Shown: positions 44,559-53,724, counted from the stretch's first letter. The stretch: DNA of 64,000 nt from Actinocrinis sp035605935 (GCF_035605935.1 NZ_DATNGK010000241.1:1-64000); one strand, 5' to 3'. The notes: a model not told the origin generated them from the letters alone. Numbers and translations are program-made.

Positions 44559-45158
44559 TCAGCCAGCGCGATCGCCCGGCGCGATAAGCCTGCGCACCTG
44601 CACGACGTAGAGTCCCGCGGCCAGGTAGTACAGCGCCGTTCCCCAGATCGCGAAGGCCCAGCCGATTTCGCCCGCCGTGTCGTGCAGCCACCCGGTCCCG
44701 TCCCCGAGCAGCAGCAACGGGAAGGCGTAGAGCAGGTTGAAAGTGGCGGCCTTGCCGAGAAAATGCACCGGCGGCGGCCCGAAACCGTGCCGCCTGAGCA
44801 CCGCGAGCGGAATGGCCATCAGGACGTCGCGGCCGACCAGGATCACCGCGAGCCACACCGGAATGATCTGGCGGGCCGCGAGGCCGGCCAGGGTGGCGAG
44901 GATGTAGAGCCGGTCGGCCGCCGGGTCGAGCAGTTGGCCGATCCGGCTGACCTGCCCGAAGGCGCGGGCGATCTTTCCATCGAGGTAATCGGTGGCGCCG
45001 CTGACCGCGAGCAGCAGGATCGCCCAGCCGTCGTAATGCGGCCCGTCGAAAACCGGTTGCAGGATCAACCACAGAAACACCGGCACGCCGAGCAGTCGCA
45101 GCAGGCTGAGCGCGTTGGGAATGGTCCAGACCTGGTCGCCCGGCGTCGGCTCCGTCAT
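44559..45158 (-). CDS. CDP-alcohol phosphatidyltransferase (PgsA-like)
   Basis: A 199-residue membrane enzyme with four to six helices. The signature DG-x2-AR-x8-G-x3-D-x3-D is complete in DYLDGKIARAFGQVSRIGQ followed by LLDPAADR. It joins a CDP-diacylglycerol headgroup to an alcohol such as glycerol-3-phosphate or inositol phosphate. The sequence does not settle the acceptor. The ATG at 45158 begins the family-like part; the extended frame to 45398 is not supported. Confidence 0.9.
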   Translation of the reverse strand: MTEPTPGDQVWTIPNALSLLRLLGVPVFLWLILQPVFDGPHYDGWAILLLAVSGATDYLDGKIARAFGQVSRIGQLLDPAADRLYILATLAGLAARQIIPVWLAVILVGRDVLMAIPLAVLRRHGFGPPPVHFLGKAATFNLLYAFPLLLLGDGTGWLHDTAGEIGWAFAIWGTALYYLAAGLYVVQVRRLIAPGDRAG

Positions 45159-45491
45159 GGCAGCGAAGTCTACGGGTTGCCGCACGTCGCGGGTGCGTGC
45201 GGCCGGAGTGCGGCAAGTGACCGGGTGATCCGCTGACCGGACCTGTCGAATGCCAAGGGCGGGCAAAGCTTGTGCCAAAGCCCGCGCCGCGGGCTTCCGG
45301 CCAACAACGGCGGGCCGTAGCGTTAATTCCGAACCGGCCAGCAGATGACACGTCCATCGGCGGTCGCGAGCACAGAGCACAGCCGTCCGCGCGTCCACGC
45401 TTCTCCCCCCTTGGCGTGGCCCCGCGGGCGGCTGTCGTCCTTTTCCGGCCGCCGGGTTTCCGCCGCGCCCGGTATGGAAGAGTATTCGCTC
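45159..45491. promoter_or_regulatory. Divergent gap, CDP-alcohol transferase / aldose epimerase
   Basis: The gap is 333 bases and holds no credible gene. It must carry promoters for both sides. I find no strong palindromes or consensus promoter. Confidence 0.3.
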
Positions 45492-46499
45492 ATGGACTCA
45501 GCGAAGACGGCGCCCGGGGCGGATGCAATTGCGGCCAACGGAACCGATCAGCTTTCGGCCGCGCCCGCGACGCACCCGACGGGTCGGCAATTCTCGCTGA
45601 CCGGCGGCGGATATCGCGCCGTGGTCACCGAGGTCGGCGCCGGACTGCGCGAACTGGAATTCCTCGGCGGTAATGAGCCGCGGCCGCTGGTCCATGGATT
45701 CCACGCGCACGAGCCGGCGCAGGGCGGCGCGGGCCAACTGCTCGCGCCCTGGCCGAACCGGGTGGCGAACGGGTACTACCGCTTCGATGGGGAGGAGCGG
45801 CACCTCGATCTGAGCGAACCCGCGCGCGGCAACGCGATCCACGGGCTGGTGCGGTGGGCGGCGTGGCGAGTTGAGGACCAGTCAGCCGAGCGCATCGTGC
45901 TCGGCCACCGGCTGTACCCGCATCCGGGCTACCCGCACATTCTCGATCTCACGGCGACTTACGCCCTGTCAGACGCAGGGCTCGAAGTCGAGGTGACGGC
46001 CCGGAACATCGGCGAAAACGTTGCGCCGTACGGCTATGCCGCGCATCCGTATCTGCTGCCGGGCATCGCCGCGGAAGCGGGCGCCGCCGACCAGTGGACG
46101 CTGCACGTTCCCGCGCAGCACTGGGTCCAGGTCGACGAGCGGATGAACCCGGTAGGACTGGCGGACGTCGATGGAAGCGGATACGACTTCCGCGTCCCGC
46201 GGCAGCTCGGCCAAAGCGAGCTGGATACCGCTTTCGGCGGCCTGCAAAGGGAATTGGACGGCATCGGCAGGGTGCGGCTGAGCGAGCCCGGCGGAGGGTC
46301 CGTCACCCTGTGGATGGACCGTGGTTTGGAATGGATCCAGGTATTCACGGCGGACCCGCTCGGCGGGGAAAGACACCGCGCCGCGGTGGCCGTGGAACCG
46401 ATGTCCTGCCCGCCGGACGCATTCAACAGCGGCACGGATCTGATCCGCTTGGAATCTGGTGTGACGGTTGGCCACCGGTGGGGAATTCACGCGGGTTGA
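45492..46499 (+). CDS. Aldose 1-epimerase family protein
   Basis: A 335-residue mutarotase-like protein. LLAPWPNRVANGYYRFDGEE, the active-site His in GYAAHPYLLPG, and the catalytic Glu in AVAVEPMSCPPDAFNSG match the family. It interconverts the alpha and beta forms of free sugars or sugar phosphates in the cytoplasm. I chose the ATG at 45492, nine bases after GGAAGAG, over an ATG at 45474 and a longer frame. Confidence 0.9.
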   Translation: MDSAKTAPGADAIAANGTDQLSAAPATHPTGRQFSLTGGGYRAVVTEVGAGLRELEFLGGNEPRPLVHGFHAHEPAQGGAGQLLAPWPNRVANGYYRFDGEERHLDLSEPARGNAIHGLVRWAAWRVEDQSAERIVLGHRLYPHPGYPHILDLTATYALSDAGLEVEVTARNIGENVAPYGYAAHPYLLPGIAAEAGAADQWTLHVPAQHWVQVDERMNPVGLADVDGSGYDFRVPRQLGQSELDTAFGGLQRELDGIGRVRLSEPGGGSVTLWMDRGLEWIQVFTADPLGGERHRAAVAVEPMSCPPDAFNSGTDLIRLESGVTVGHRWGIHAG

Positions 46500-46812
46500 G
46501 GTGCATCTGCATGTGCACGCCGAAGCGGACCTGACGGGGCGTCAGGGTAACAACTCGCAGGCCGTCTCGTCCAGTGCCTTGATCTCATGCTCGCTGATAT
46601 CAGTGTTTTTTCTGACTATGGTTCCTGGCTGCTCCATTCGGGTTTATCATGGCCTGGAGAGTGAGCGACGGCGCTGCCCCGTGCTCTCCCCCGCACCGCA
46701 CGGACGGGGCATCGGAGCAGCTAGGGGCGCGCGGGGCGATGGTCGCGTACATCGTCAAAGCTCTGCGACAACGCCGTCCGGAGTAGCGCATCAGGATGCG
46801 AAGGGGTCAGTA
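46500..46812. promoter_or_regulatory. AT-rich leader upstream of the MarR gene
   Basis: A 313-base gap whose middle (about 46570-46660) is clearly more AT-rich than its surroundings. It includes TTGATC, GATATC and a T-run followed by CTGACTATGG, and further on TTTATCAT. Several of these could be promoter elements. An AAGGGG site precedes the MarR ATG. No gene is seen. Confidence 0.4.
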
Positions 46813-47352
46813 ATGAGTACAGCGACTAAGAAATCAACCCTGTTACCGGTCTCGGGCGGCCGGTCGGCGCGTCGCGCCAGGGCGGTGGCGGAGGCGGAGC
46901 AGGTACGGGCGGCGGAGTCGTCCTACCGGCCGGCCAGCGGGTACCTCTCCTGGCTGTTGACGCGGGCGAATCGTGAGCTTGGCCGGCAGATCGACCGAGT
47001 GCTCGACGAGGTCGACCTCACCGAGGCGCAGTACGGGGTGCTGCAGGCCCTCATCCACCTCAAGAGCGCGTCGTCGGCGACCCTGGCCCGCTCCGTGCAG
47101 GTGACTCCGCAGGCGATGGTCGGCCTGGTCGCGGCGCTTGAGCGCAAGGGCTACATCGCGCGCACGTCGCACCCGGGGGCCGGACGGGTCATCACCACCA
47201 CGGTGACCCCGATGGGCCAGGAGGCGTTCGACACGGCTAAGCGCCGGATCCGCAGCCTGGAGCGCAACGTGCGCAAGACGCTGACCGACGACGAGTACGA
47301 CCTGGTCGTCTCGAAGCTGGAGAAGCTGAGCACGATAATCTCCGAGGTCTGA
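46813..47352 (+). CDS. MarR-family transcriptional regulator
   Basis: A 179-residue protein. A basic N-terminus of about 45 residues precedes a MarR winged helix (LTEAQYGVLQALIHLKSASS, then ATLARSVQVTPQAMVGLVAALERKGYIAR, with wing HPGAGRVITTTVTPMG). The long basic N-terminal extension (SGGRSARRARAVAEAE) is unusual for the family and could add DNA contacts. The ATG follows AAGGGG. Its targets are not evident; it is followed by a terminator. Confidence 0.9.
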   Translation: MSTATKKSTLLPVSGGRSARRARAVAEAEQVRAAESSYRPASGYLSWLLTRANRELGRQIDRVLDEVDLTEAQYGVLQALIHLKSASSATLARSVQVTPQAMVGLVAALERKGYIARTSHPGAGRVITTTVTPMGQEAFDTAKRRIRSLERNVRKTLTDDEYDLVVSKLEKLSTIISEV

Positions 47353-47442
47353 TCCGCCCCCGGTGAACCGACCGCAGTGATCCGCCCCGGCGGACCCACC
47401 CACCCACGGGTCCCGCCCGGCGCGCGGCGAGGTTGGCTTGGA

Positions 47443-47491
47443 GCCGCGTCGTGCATCGTCCGCCCCCCAGTCCGGCGATGCGCGGCGCGGC
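47443..47491 (+). terminator. Terminator after the MarR gene
   Basis: A 16-base arm, GCCGCGTCGTGCATCG (47443-47458), pairs with 47476-47491 apart from two G-T-type mismatches. TTT follows. It lies 91 bases after the MarR stop. Confidence 0.75.
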
Positions 47492-47784
47492 TTTCGTATT
47501 CCCGCTTTTCGGTACGAATCCGGATCTTCCGGAGCCGCTGCGCCTCACCTTTCCGAACGATCCGGTGAAAGCCCCTGTCGCCGGACGCCGAAGAGGCGAT
47601 GATGATGTGGAACAGCACACGGACGCCGGCGCGGGCCCGGATCGGCGCCCGTGAGCCACGCGGGCTAGGCGGCGTTCTGGAGCTGTCGCCGGGGCCGGGG
47701 CGCGCGCCGGTTGGATCGCCGCCGCCGAGGGAACAACCTTCACCGCGTGGCTGTACCCAAATCGGGCGGAGGCGAGGCGCTCAG
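47492..47784. other. Rest of the MarR / SpoIIE-phosphatase gap
   Basis: With the terminator the gap is 432 bases. I recognise no gene. A frame opening at 47599 joins the phosphatase, but its first 62 codons have no ribosome site. The GGAGGCGAGG site at 47768-47777 belongs to the start chosen for that gene. Confidence 0.4.
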
Positions 47785-50586
47785 GTGGACCCCGTGGCTG
47801 ACGGAGTCGGGCTCGGCGTTCATCGCGGCGCGCTCTCGGCGCACTCGCCGGAGGCCGTCTTCGCCCCGGAGCGGATCGCCGCGCTGGCCGCCGCGATCGC
47901 CCGGAGCGGTGATCAGGTCGGGTCGATGGAAGGGGCCGCGCGGTACGCGGCGGCCGCGATGCGCGGCGCTTTCCCGACAGCCGAAGGCGACCCCGCGGTT
48001 GTGCTGGTGCGGATCTTCCAGACCACCCGCTTCGAGCGGTTGACGCCCCAACTGCGCTCGTACGCGCTGGCGCGGATGGCCCCAGGGTCGAGCGGTGAGG
48101 GCACCCGCTGTCTGGCGCTACTGGCCACGCTCGGCGACCGGCCCACCTGGTGCGACCGGCACGCCTCCCGCGATCATCAGGCGCTGCCGCTGGCCGGCAC
48201 CGAAGTCGTGCGACGGGTGCCACTGGGCCTGACCGTGCTGGACCACCTCGTCGGCGCCGACGCGCAGCGCGCAGCGCATCCGCCGCATAGCAGCCAGCCC
48301 GATGCCGACGCCTGGCGCGGCGACCCCGGCGGCCACGGGGACTTCGCGCAGGGCGAGGTCACCTATCACGGCGAGCCCAGGCCGACCCGGGTCGCCGTCC
48401 ACCTCGTTTCCCAGGTGGCCGGCTCCCCGCTGGTTCCGGCGCAGTGGCTCGTCGAGGCGCATGGCGTGGCCTCGGCGCTCGGGCTGGGCGGGATCCTGCC
48501 CAGCGGCGAGCTATTCAGCGTCGTGCTTTTCTCCCGGGTGCCGATCGACACGGTCACGGCGCACCGCTTCGGCGCGGTAGCCGAGGCGCTGTGCGCGACG
48601 CTTGCACCGTTCGCGCATCTTCCACTGTTCGATCCCGCACCTCCGGTGGGCCGGGTCGTGCCGCGCATCGACACCGGCTCAACGCTCGATGAGCGTTACC
48701 AGGCCAGCCCGATCATTCCGCCAAGTCCGGTGGACGGTTCGGCCGGCTGGTCCATGCAGCCGCGTCCCACGGTCGAAGCGGCGCTGCGCGAACAGCGGGA
48801 ACGGCTGGCGCAGGAGTCGCGGATCGTCGAGACGCTGTACTCGGTCGGCCAGTCCCTAGCCCGGCAGCTGGACCTCGGCAAACTCGTGCAGCATGCGATC
48901 GAGGCGGCCAACAGCGTCGTCGGGGCGGGTTTCGGCGTGTTCTTCTATACCGCCTTCGCTGAGGATGGCACGCCGCGGCGCCGTTACGTGCTCGCCGGTT
49001 CCCCGCCGGAGAACTTCGAGCGGCTTGAGCAACCGCAGGGCACTGCGTTGTTCGCCACCGATCCGCCGAACCGCTCGACCGTCCGGTGTTCCGATGTGAC
49101 CCGCGATCCGCGTTACGGTGGCAGCTCGCCGCATCACGGCATGCCGGCCGGGCACCCGCTGGTGCGTTCATTCCTCTCCGTGCCGGTGATCGCGGCCAGC
49201 GGCGAAGTGCTGGGCTCGTTCTATTTCGGTCACCCGGACGCGGGTGTCTTCACCGAGCGGGACGAGCAGCTGGCGCAGGGCATCGCGGCGCAAGCGGCCA
49301 GCGCGATGGAAAACGCGCGGTTGTACCGGCACGAGCGCGCCACGGCGATGCGCTTGCAGCGATCGCTGCTGCCGGCCGCGCCGTCCCGGATGGGCGACCT
49401 GGACGTGGCCACCGCGTACCTGCCTGGCGAGCAGGGCGCGCGGGTCGGCGGCGACTGGTTCGACGTGATACCGCTGTCCGCGGACCGGGTGGCGCTGGTG
49501 ATCGGCGACGTGATGGGGCGCGGCATCGGTGCGGCCGCGGTGATGGGCCAGCTGCGCGCGGCGATCCAGGCCTACGCGGTGATGGACCTGCCGCCGGCGC
49601 AGGTGCTCGACCAGCTCAACAACCTGGTGTGCCGGCTGCCGCGCGAGCAGATCGCCACGTGCGTCTACGCGGTTTACGACCCCTGCGACGGCACGGTGCG
49701 GTGGGCCAATGCCGGGCACCTGCCCCCGGCTCTGGTCTGCCCGAACGGCTCGGTGACGCTGCTCGAAGCGGATCTGGGCATGCCGCTCGGCGTTGACGGC
49801 GCGGTGTTCGCGGACGCGGTCAAGCCGCTGCCGGAGAATGCGCGGCTGCTGCTTTACACCGACGGGCTCGTGGAGTGCCGGGACCAGTCGCTGCACGACC
49901 GGTTGGCCATGCTGCGCTCGGTGCTCGCCGCGCTGTGTCGGCCGGAGGCGCCGGTTAACGTGCAGGAGGGTACGGCGCGGCTGGCTGAGGCGATGCTGAC
50001 CGGTGCCGAGCACGACGACGTCGCGGTGCTCTACGTCGCTGCGCACCCGGCGGAGACGCAGAAGGCTGCGATTACGCTCTCGCCCACACTCGAGGCGGCC
50101 CGCGCGGCCCGCCGGTTCGCCAAGAAGACCACCGCGGACTGGGGTCTCGAGGAGCTGACCGACTCGCTTCTGCAGATCGTCAGCGAACTGGTGACGAACG
50201 CTGTGGAGCACGCGCGCACGCCGATGGAACTGCGGCTGCGCCGACGGCCCGCCGCACTGCTGATCGAGGTCGCGGACGGGGACGGCCGGCTTGCCAGGCC
50301 GACGCCGACTGACCGGACCGACGAGCGGCACCGCGGGCTGATGATCGTGCAAACGCTCTCGGAGCGCTGGGGAGTGCGACCCACCGGCAATGGCAAGGTG
50401 GTGTGGGCGCAGATGGCGAACCCGTATGAGAACGAGGCTCCGAAACCGGCCGCGCCGCAGGACGACGCCCGGAGCGCCCCGAACCAGGCGCCGGATCAGA
50501 CGAGCGACCAGACCCCGGCGATCAGAACTCGGACCGGCCGGAGGGCAGCAGCGGCCGCAGTTCCTCACGCACCCGCCGCTCGATGA
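47785..50586 (+). CDS. SpoIIE-type serine phosphatase with GAF sensor and anti-sigma-like kinase domain
   Basis: A 933-residue signalling protein. An N-terminal region of about 330 residues resembles no domain I can name. A coiled segment, a GAF domain (about 385-530), a PP2C/SpoIIE phosphatase (about 555-750; VGGDWFDVIPL, VIGDVMGRG, YTDGLVE, EHDDVAVL) and a HATPase of the RsbW type (about 765-890; SELVTNAVEHA) follow. This is the usual partner-switching arrangement that controls sigma factors through STAS proteins. The GTG at 47785 has GGAGGCGAGG upstream. The last 22 codons overlap the 3' end of the convergent gene. Confidence 0.9.
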   Translation: MDPVADGVGLGVHRGALSAHSPEAVFAPERIAALAAAIARSGDQVGSMEGAARYAAAAMRGAFPTAEGDPAVVLVRIFQTTRFERLTPQLRSYALARMAPGSSGEGTRCLALLATLGDRPTWCDRHASRDHQALPLAGTEVVRRVPLGLTVLDHLVGADAQRAAHPPHSSQPDADAWRGDPGGHGDFAQGEVTYHGEPRPTRVAVHLVSQVAGSPLVPAQWLVEAHGVASALGLGGILPSGELFSVVLFSRVPIDTVTAHRFGAVAEALCATLAPFAHLPLFDPAPPVGRVVPRIDTGSTLDERYQASPIIPPSPVDGSAGWSMQPRPTVEAALREQRERLAQESRIVETLYSVGQSLARQLDLGKLVQHAIEAANSVVGAGFGVFFYTAFAEDGTPRRRYVLAGSPPENFERLEQPQGTALFATDPPNRSTVRCSDVTRDPRYGGSSPHHGMPAGHPLVRSFLSVPVIAASGEVLGSFYFGHPDAGVFTERDEQLAQGIAAQAASAMENARLYRHERATAMRLQRSLLPAAPSRMGDLDVATAYLPGEQGARVGGDWFDVIPLSADRVALVIGDVMGRGIGAAAVMGQLRAAIQAYAVMDLPPAQVLDQLNNLVCRLPREQIATCVYAVYDPCDGTVRWANAGHLPPALVCPNGSVTLLEADLGMPLGVDGAVFADAVKPLPENARLLLYTDGLVECRDQSLHDRLAMLRSVLAALCRPEAPVNVQEGTARLAEAMLTGAEHDDVAVLYVAAHPAETQKAAITLSPTLEAARAARRFAKKTTADWGLEELTDSLLQIVSELVTNAVEHARTPMELRLRRRPAALLIEVADGDGRLARPTPTDRTDERHRGLMIVQTLSERWGVRPTGNGKVVWAQMANPYENEAPKPAAPQDDARSAPNQAPDQTSDQTPAIRTRTGRRAAAAAVPHAPAAR

Positions 50587-52015
50587 CCGCCAGGTAGAGG
50601 TTCGCGTCCTCCTCGGCGAAGCGGTCCGTGCCGGGCTTGGCTGCCACGGCCTCGCGCACGTCGTATTGCGCTCCGGCGGTCACGGTGAGGCCGGAAGCGG
50701 CGGCGCGGCCGAGCAGTGAGCGGTGGCGGCGTCGGCGTACCGGGTCGCCTGCGGTGCGCAGGACCCCGCGCGGAGCCGTGAACACAGCGATCGGCAGGTT
50801 ACGCAGGGCACGCACCGCACATGTGAGCGCGGTAGCGGCGTCAAACGGTGCGGTACGGTCCGGGACGCGGTAGCGCTGCGCGATCGGCCCGAGGACGTGT
50901 CCGTAGAGCTCGACTTGGAGCAGCCCCGCGCCGGCGGTGGCGTTGATGTATCCGGTCACGGTCAGTCCGGCCGGATCACCGCCGATGCGCACGCGGCGGA
51001 AGACCCGCGGTCCGCTGCCGCGCAGTGAAGGATCGGGCGCGTCGGGAAGCAGCCGGACCTCGTTGTCGCCGAGCCGGGTCGCCAGCGCGGGCACGGTCGA
51101 GATCGCGCAGTCGTCGATGATGACCGTGCCGCCCTTCTCGGACGGGTCGGCTGGGTCGAGCGAGCCGAGGCCGTCGGCCAGCCGCTCGGATATCCGATCG
51201 AGCAGATCCCCCACGTCGAAGGAGCCGGAGCGGGATGCGGCCGGGCCGAGGTCGACCAGCCAGCGGCGGCGCAACGCCTGCGGTCCCGAGCCGACGAACG
51301 GGTTCGCCGGGTCGGTCACCGGGTGCTGTTCGAGCCGCCCGTCGGCCAGGCGTTCGCCGAGGACGCCGAGGGCGTGCTGCGCCCACGTCGGCTCGGCGGA
51401 GAGCCAGCGGCTGGGGGTGAAGCCGTCGCGACGCAACCGTTCGGCGACGGTGACGTACGCGGCGACCTCCTCGGTGAGCGCGGCCAGCCAGCAGCACAGG
51501 GCGGCCGCGGCCGGAGCGCCGAGCCGCACGGCCACGTCGGTCGCGTTCGGGGTGGCCAGGTGCCAGGTCTCCCGCAGTCCGAACGGATCGCAGCTGGTGA
51601 CGGCGAGACTGAGCAGCACCAGCGCGGCGAAGCCCCACAGCAGCCCGGCCAGCAGCCCGACGTTGCGCGCGACCGGACTGGCCGCGGGGCGCCGGGTGGT
51701 GCGCAGGATCAACCAGAGGCCGGCCAGAGAGACGTACCAGGCGGCGACGCTCCAACCGGCGACCGCTACGGCCAGCGCGAGAACGATCACGATCGCGGCG
51801 TCCCGGTACAGCCTGCGGGCTCGCGCCGCGATGCAGTGGCGTAGCACGGTGGGCAGATCGAGCTCGGGATGCGGTACGGGCAGCCGGTGCTCATCGACCA
51901 GCAGTTCGCGCACCGCGCGGCGGGCGAACTCGGGATCGAGGTGGGCCGCCGCGCACAGGTAGCGGGTGGCGTCCTGGTCCGCAGGCCGGTGCGGCTCCAC
52001 GGCGGGGCCGCTCAT
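50522..52015 (-). CDS. Uncharacterised multi-domain membrane protein
   Basis: A 497-residue protein I do not recognise. About 60 hydrophilic residues precede several hydrophobic segments (IVIVLALAVAVAGW, ARNVGLLAGLLWGFAALVLLSL, AAALCCWLAALTEEV). A soluble C-terminal half has mixed alpha/beta sequence and no catalytic motif that I can name. Similar proteins appear near SpoIIE-type and RbpA-Lnt genes in actinobacteria only as hypothetical entries in my memory. It converges with the phosphatase gene and overlaps it by 65 bases. Confidence 0.8.
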   Translation of the reverse strand: MSGPAVEPHRPADQDATRYLCAAAHLDPEFARRAVRELLVDEHRLPVPHPELDLPTVLRHCIAARARRLYRDAAIVIVLALAVAVAGWSVAAWYVSLAGLWLILRTTRRPAASPVARNVGLLAGLLWGFAALVLLSLAVTSCDPFGLRETWHLATPNATDVAVRLGAPAAAALCCWLAALTEEVAAYVTVAERLRRDGFTPSRWLSAEPTWAQHALGVLGERLADGRLEQHPVTDPANPFVGSGPQALRRRWLVDLGPAASRSGSFDVGDLLDRISERLADGLGSLDPADPSEKGGTVIIDDCAISTVPALATRLGDNEVRLLPDAPDPSLRGSGPRVFRRVRIGGDPAGLTVTGYINATAGAGLLQVELYGHVLGPIAQRYRVPDRTAPFDAATALTCAVRALRNLPIAVFTAPRGVLRTAGDPVRRRRHRSLLGRAAASGLTVTAGAQYDVREAVAAKPGTDRFAEEDANLYLAVIERRVREELRPLLPSGRSEF

Positions 52016-52352
52016 CGGCTCGCCCTTCTACTCCTTGACAGCGGCTCCCATTGTCGCCCGCAAGGGCGCTGCCTGCGGCGTCTCCCGGCGCTTTTGACCA
52101 ATAGTTTGCCACTCAGACGCCCTACCGTGTCCGCGGCCGCGGACTGCCCGGCACGTCCAGGACGTGGGAGCCATCCGCTCGACAGGCGGGATTCGAAGAC
52201 TTATGTCCGGGTATGGCGTAGCTGTCGACGGTTCGCTGCGCGTTGCGGCACCTGCGGGGGAACAAGACTGCGGTCCGCGACGTTGGAACCACACGATAGA
52301 GACGATGCGGAAGGCGCTGCGGCGCGCGCCGCAGGCAGGAGGAGACCGGACG
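52016..52352. promoter_or_regulatory. rbpA upstream region
   Basis: The gap is 337 bases between the divergent membrane-protein gene and rbpA. A TTGACC (52094-52099) could be a -35 for rbpA, although no good -10 follows at 17 bp. GGAGGAG (52338-52344) is the rbpA ribosome site. Frames open through the region but lack starts. I see no clear SigR-type GGAAT/GTT pair. Confidence 0.35.
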
Positions 52353-52847
52353 ATGAGCGAGCGAGCGCTTCGGGGCACGCGGCTCGGCGCGACCAGCTAT
52401 GAGACGGACAGCGGAATAGATCTCGCGCCCCGCCAGGATATCGAGTACAGCTGCCCCAACGGTCACCGGTTCGAGATGCCGTTCTCCTTGGAGGCCGACG
52501 TCCCGGCGATGTGGGAGTGCCGGGTGTGCGGCGCGCAGGCGCTGCGCGTGGATGGTGTCGCCCCGGAGGAGAAGCAGGGCAAGCCGTCGCGCACGCACTG
52601 GGACATGCTGATGGAGCGGCGCACGATGGCGGACCTTGAGGAGGTCCTGGCCGAGCGGCTCGAGGTACTGCGCACCGGCGGGATCAGCTACGCCCCGCCG
52701 ACGCCCGCACCGGCCACGAAGACGGCCACCAAGGTGGCGCCGACGAAGAAGAGTTCGAGCGCCGCGCCCGGGTCCAAGGCGCCGGCCACGAAGACGGCCG
52801 GTAAGCCAGCGGCGCGCCCGGCGAAGAAGGCACCGGCCAAGAAGTAG
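52353..52847 (+). CDS. rbpA: RNA polymerase-binding protein RbpA with a Lys-rich tail
   Basis: A 164-residue protein. The first 110 residues match RbpA: TRLGATSYETDSG, a zinc site formed by CPNGHRFE and WECRVCG, then the basic linker and the sigma-binding helix (HWDMLMERRTMADLEEVLAE, then RLEVLR). RbpA stabilises the open complex with SigA-type sigma factors. The remaining 45 residues are almost only Lys, Ala, Pro, Thr and Ser with PAKK-like repeats, resembling histone H1 tails, whereas the mycobacterial protein stops soon after the sigma-binding helix. The ATG has GGAGGAG upstream. Confidence 0.95.
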   Translation: MSERALRGTRLGATSYETDSGIDLAPRQDIEYSCPNGHRFEMPFSLEADVPAMWECRVCGAQALRVDGVAPEEKQGKPSRTHWDMLMERRTMADLEEVLAERLEVLRTGGISYAPPTPAPATKTATKVAPTKKSSSAAPGSKAPATKTAGKPAARPAKKAPAKK

Positions 52848-52867
52848 CCCGCAAGAGCGGCGAGCGT

Positions 52868-52936
52868 CTTGTCCCGTTGAGCGGGACAAGACCGGAGCGA
52901 TGCGAGGCACGGCGCATTCGTCCCGCTCAACGGGAC
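52868..52936. repeat. Inverted pair of GTCCCG palindromes downstream of rbpA
   Basis: The first hairpin is CTTGTCCCG (52868-52876), loop TTGAG, CGGGACAAG (52882-52890). The second is GTCCCG (52920-52925), loop CTCAA, CGGGAC (52931-52936). Their 17-base cores are exact reverse complements of each other, 32 bases apart. This is the layout of REPIN-type paired repeats, and the cores match the tips of the inverted-arm element. It may also terminate the rbpA and ppm1 transcripts, which converge here. Confidence 0.8.
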
Positions 52937-52980
52937 AGATCGGTGTCTGATCAAGCGGCGTGGTGGATCGCCGTCTGCGG

Positions 52981-53724
52981 CTAGACCTGCCGACGGCGAA
53001 TGAGCTTCGCGGTCCGGTCCTGGAAGCCCCACACGGTGCTGCGCCACAGCGCCTCGGTCACGATGTTGCCGGACATCTTCGAGACGCCGAACTCGCGTTC
53101 GATAAAGGTAATCGGCACCTCGACGACCCGGAATCCGGCCCGCACCGCGCGGCGGGCCATGTCCACTTGGAAGCAGTAACCGGCCGACTCGACGCCGTCG
53201 AGGCCGAGTCCTTCCAGAGTCGCCCTGCGGAAGGCGCGGAAGCCGCCGGTGGCGTCGCGCAGCCGCATCCCGGTGGCGATGCGCACGTAGAGGTTGCCGC
53301 CGCGGGAAAGCACCTCGCGCGACTTCGGCCAGTTCACCACCCGCCCGCCGCTGACCCAGCGCGAGCCGAGCACCAGGTCGGCGCCCTGCTCCTCGAGCGC
53401 GGCGAGCAACCTCGGCAGGTCTTCCGGGCGGTGTGAGCCGTCCGCGTCCATCTCGACGAGCACGTCGTATCCGGCGTCCAGTCCCCAGCGGAATCCGGCC
53501 AGGTAGGCGGCGCCGAGGCCCTCCTTGCCCTTGCGGTGCAGCACTTGGATCCGGTCGTCCTCGGCGGCCAGCTTGTCCGCGATCTCGCCGGTGCCGTCGG
53601 GGCTGTTGTCGTCGGCGACCAGGACGTGTACCTGCGGATTGTGCTCATGTAGCCGGCCGACGATCCGCTCCAAGTTCTCCGACTCGTTGTACGTCGGGAT
53701 GATCACCAGGGTCTGGGCGGTCAC
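52981..53724 (-). CDS. ppm1: Polyprenol monophosphomannose synthase (GT2)
   Basis: A 247-residue glycosyltransferase with LVIIPTYNESENL, the VEMDADGSHRPEDL metal/nucleotide loop and the long C-terminal region of dolichol-phosphate-mannose synthases. It makes polyprenyl-phosphate mannose from GDP-mannose at the membrane, for mannosylation of secreted proteins and lipoglycans. It lies 60 bases after lnt in the same operon; in M. tuberculosis the two are one fused protein (Rv2051c). The fusion protein encoded at 41872 may supply the GDP-mannose. Confidence 0.93.
   Translation of the reverse strand: MTAQTLVIIPTYNESENLERIVGRLHEHNPQVHVLVADDNSPDGTGEIADKLAAEDDRIQVLHRKGKEGLGAAYLAGFRWGLDAGYDVLVEMDADGSHRPEDLPRLLAALEEQGADLVLGSRWVSGGRVVNWPKSREVLSRGGNLYVRIATGMRLRDATGGFRAFRRATLEGLGLDGVESAGYCFQVDMARRAVRAGFRVVEVPITFIEREFGVSKMSGNIVTEALWRSTVWGFQDRTAKLIRRRQV

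Noticed and set aside
49168..50568. 466-codon minus-strand frame opposite the SpoIIE phosphatase gene
   Set aside because: Antisense shadow; its composition mirrors the phosphatase codons.
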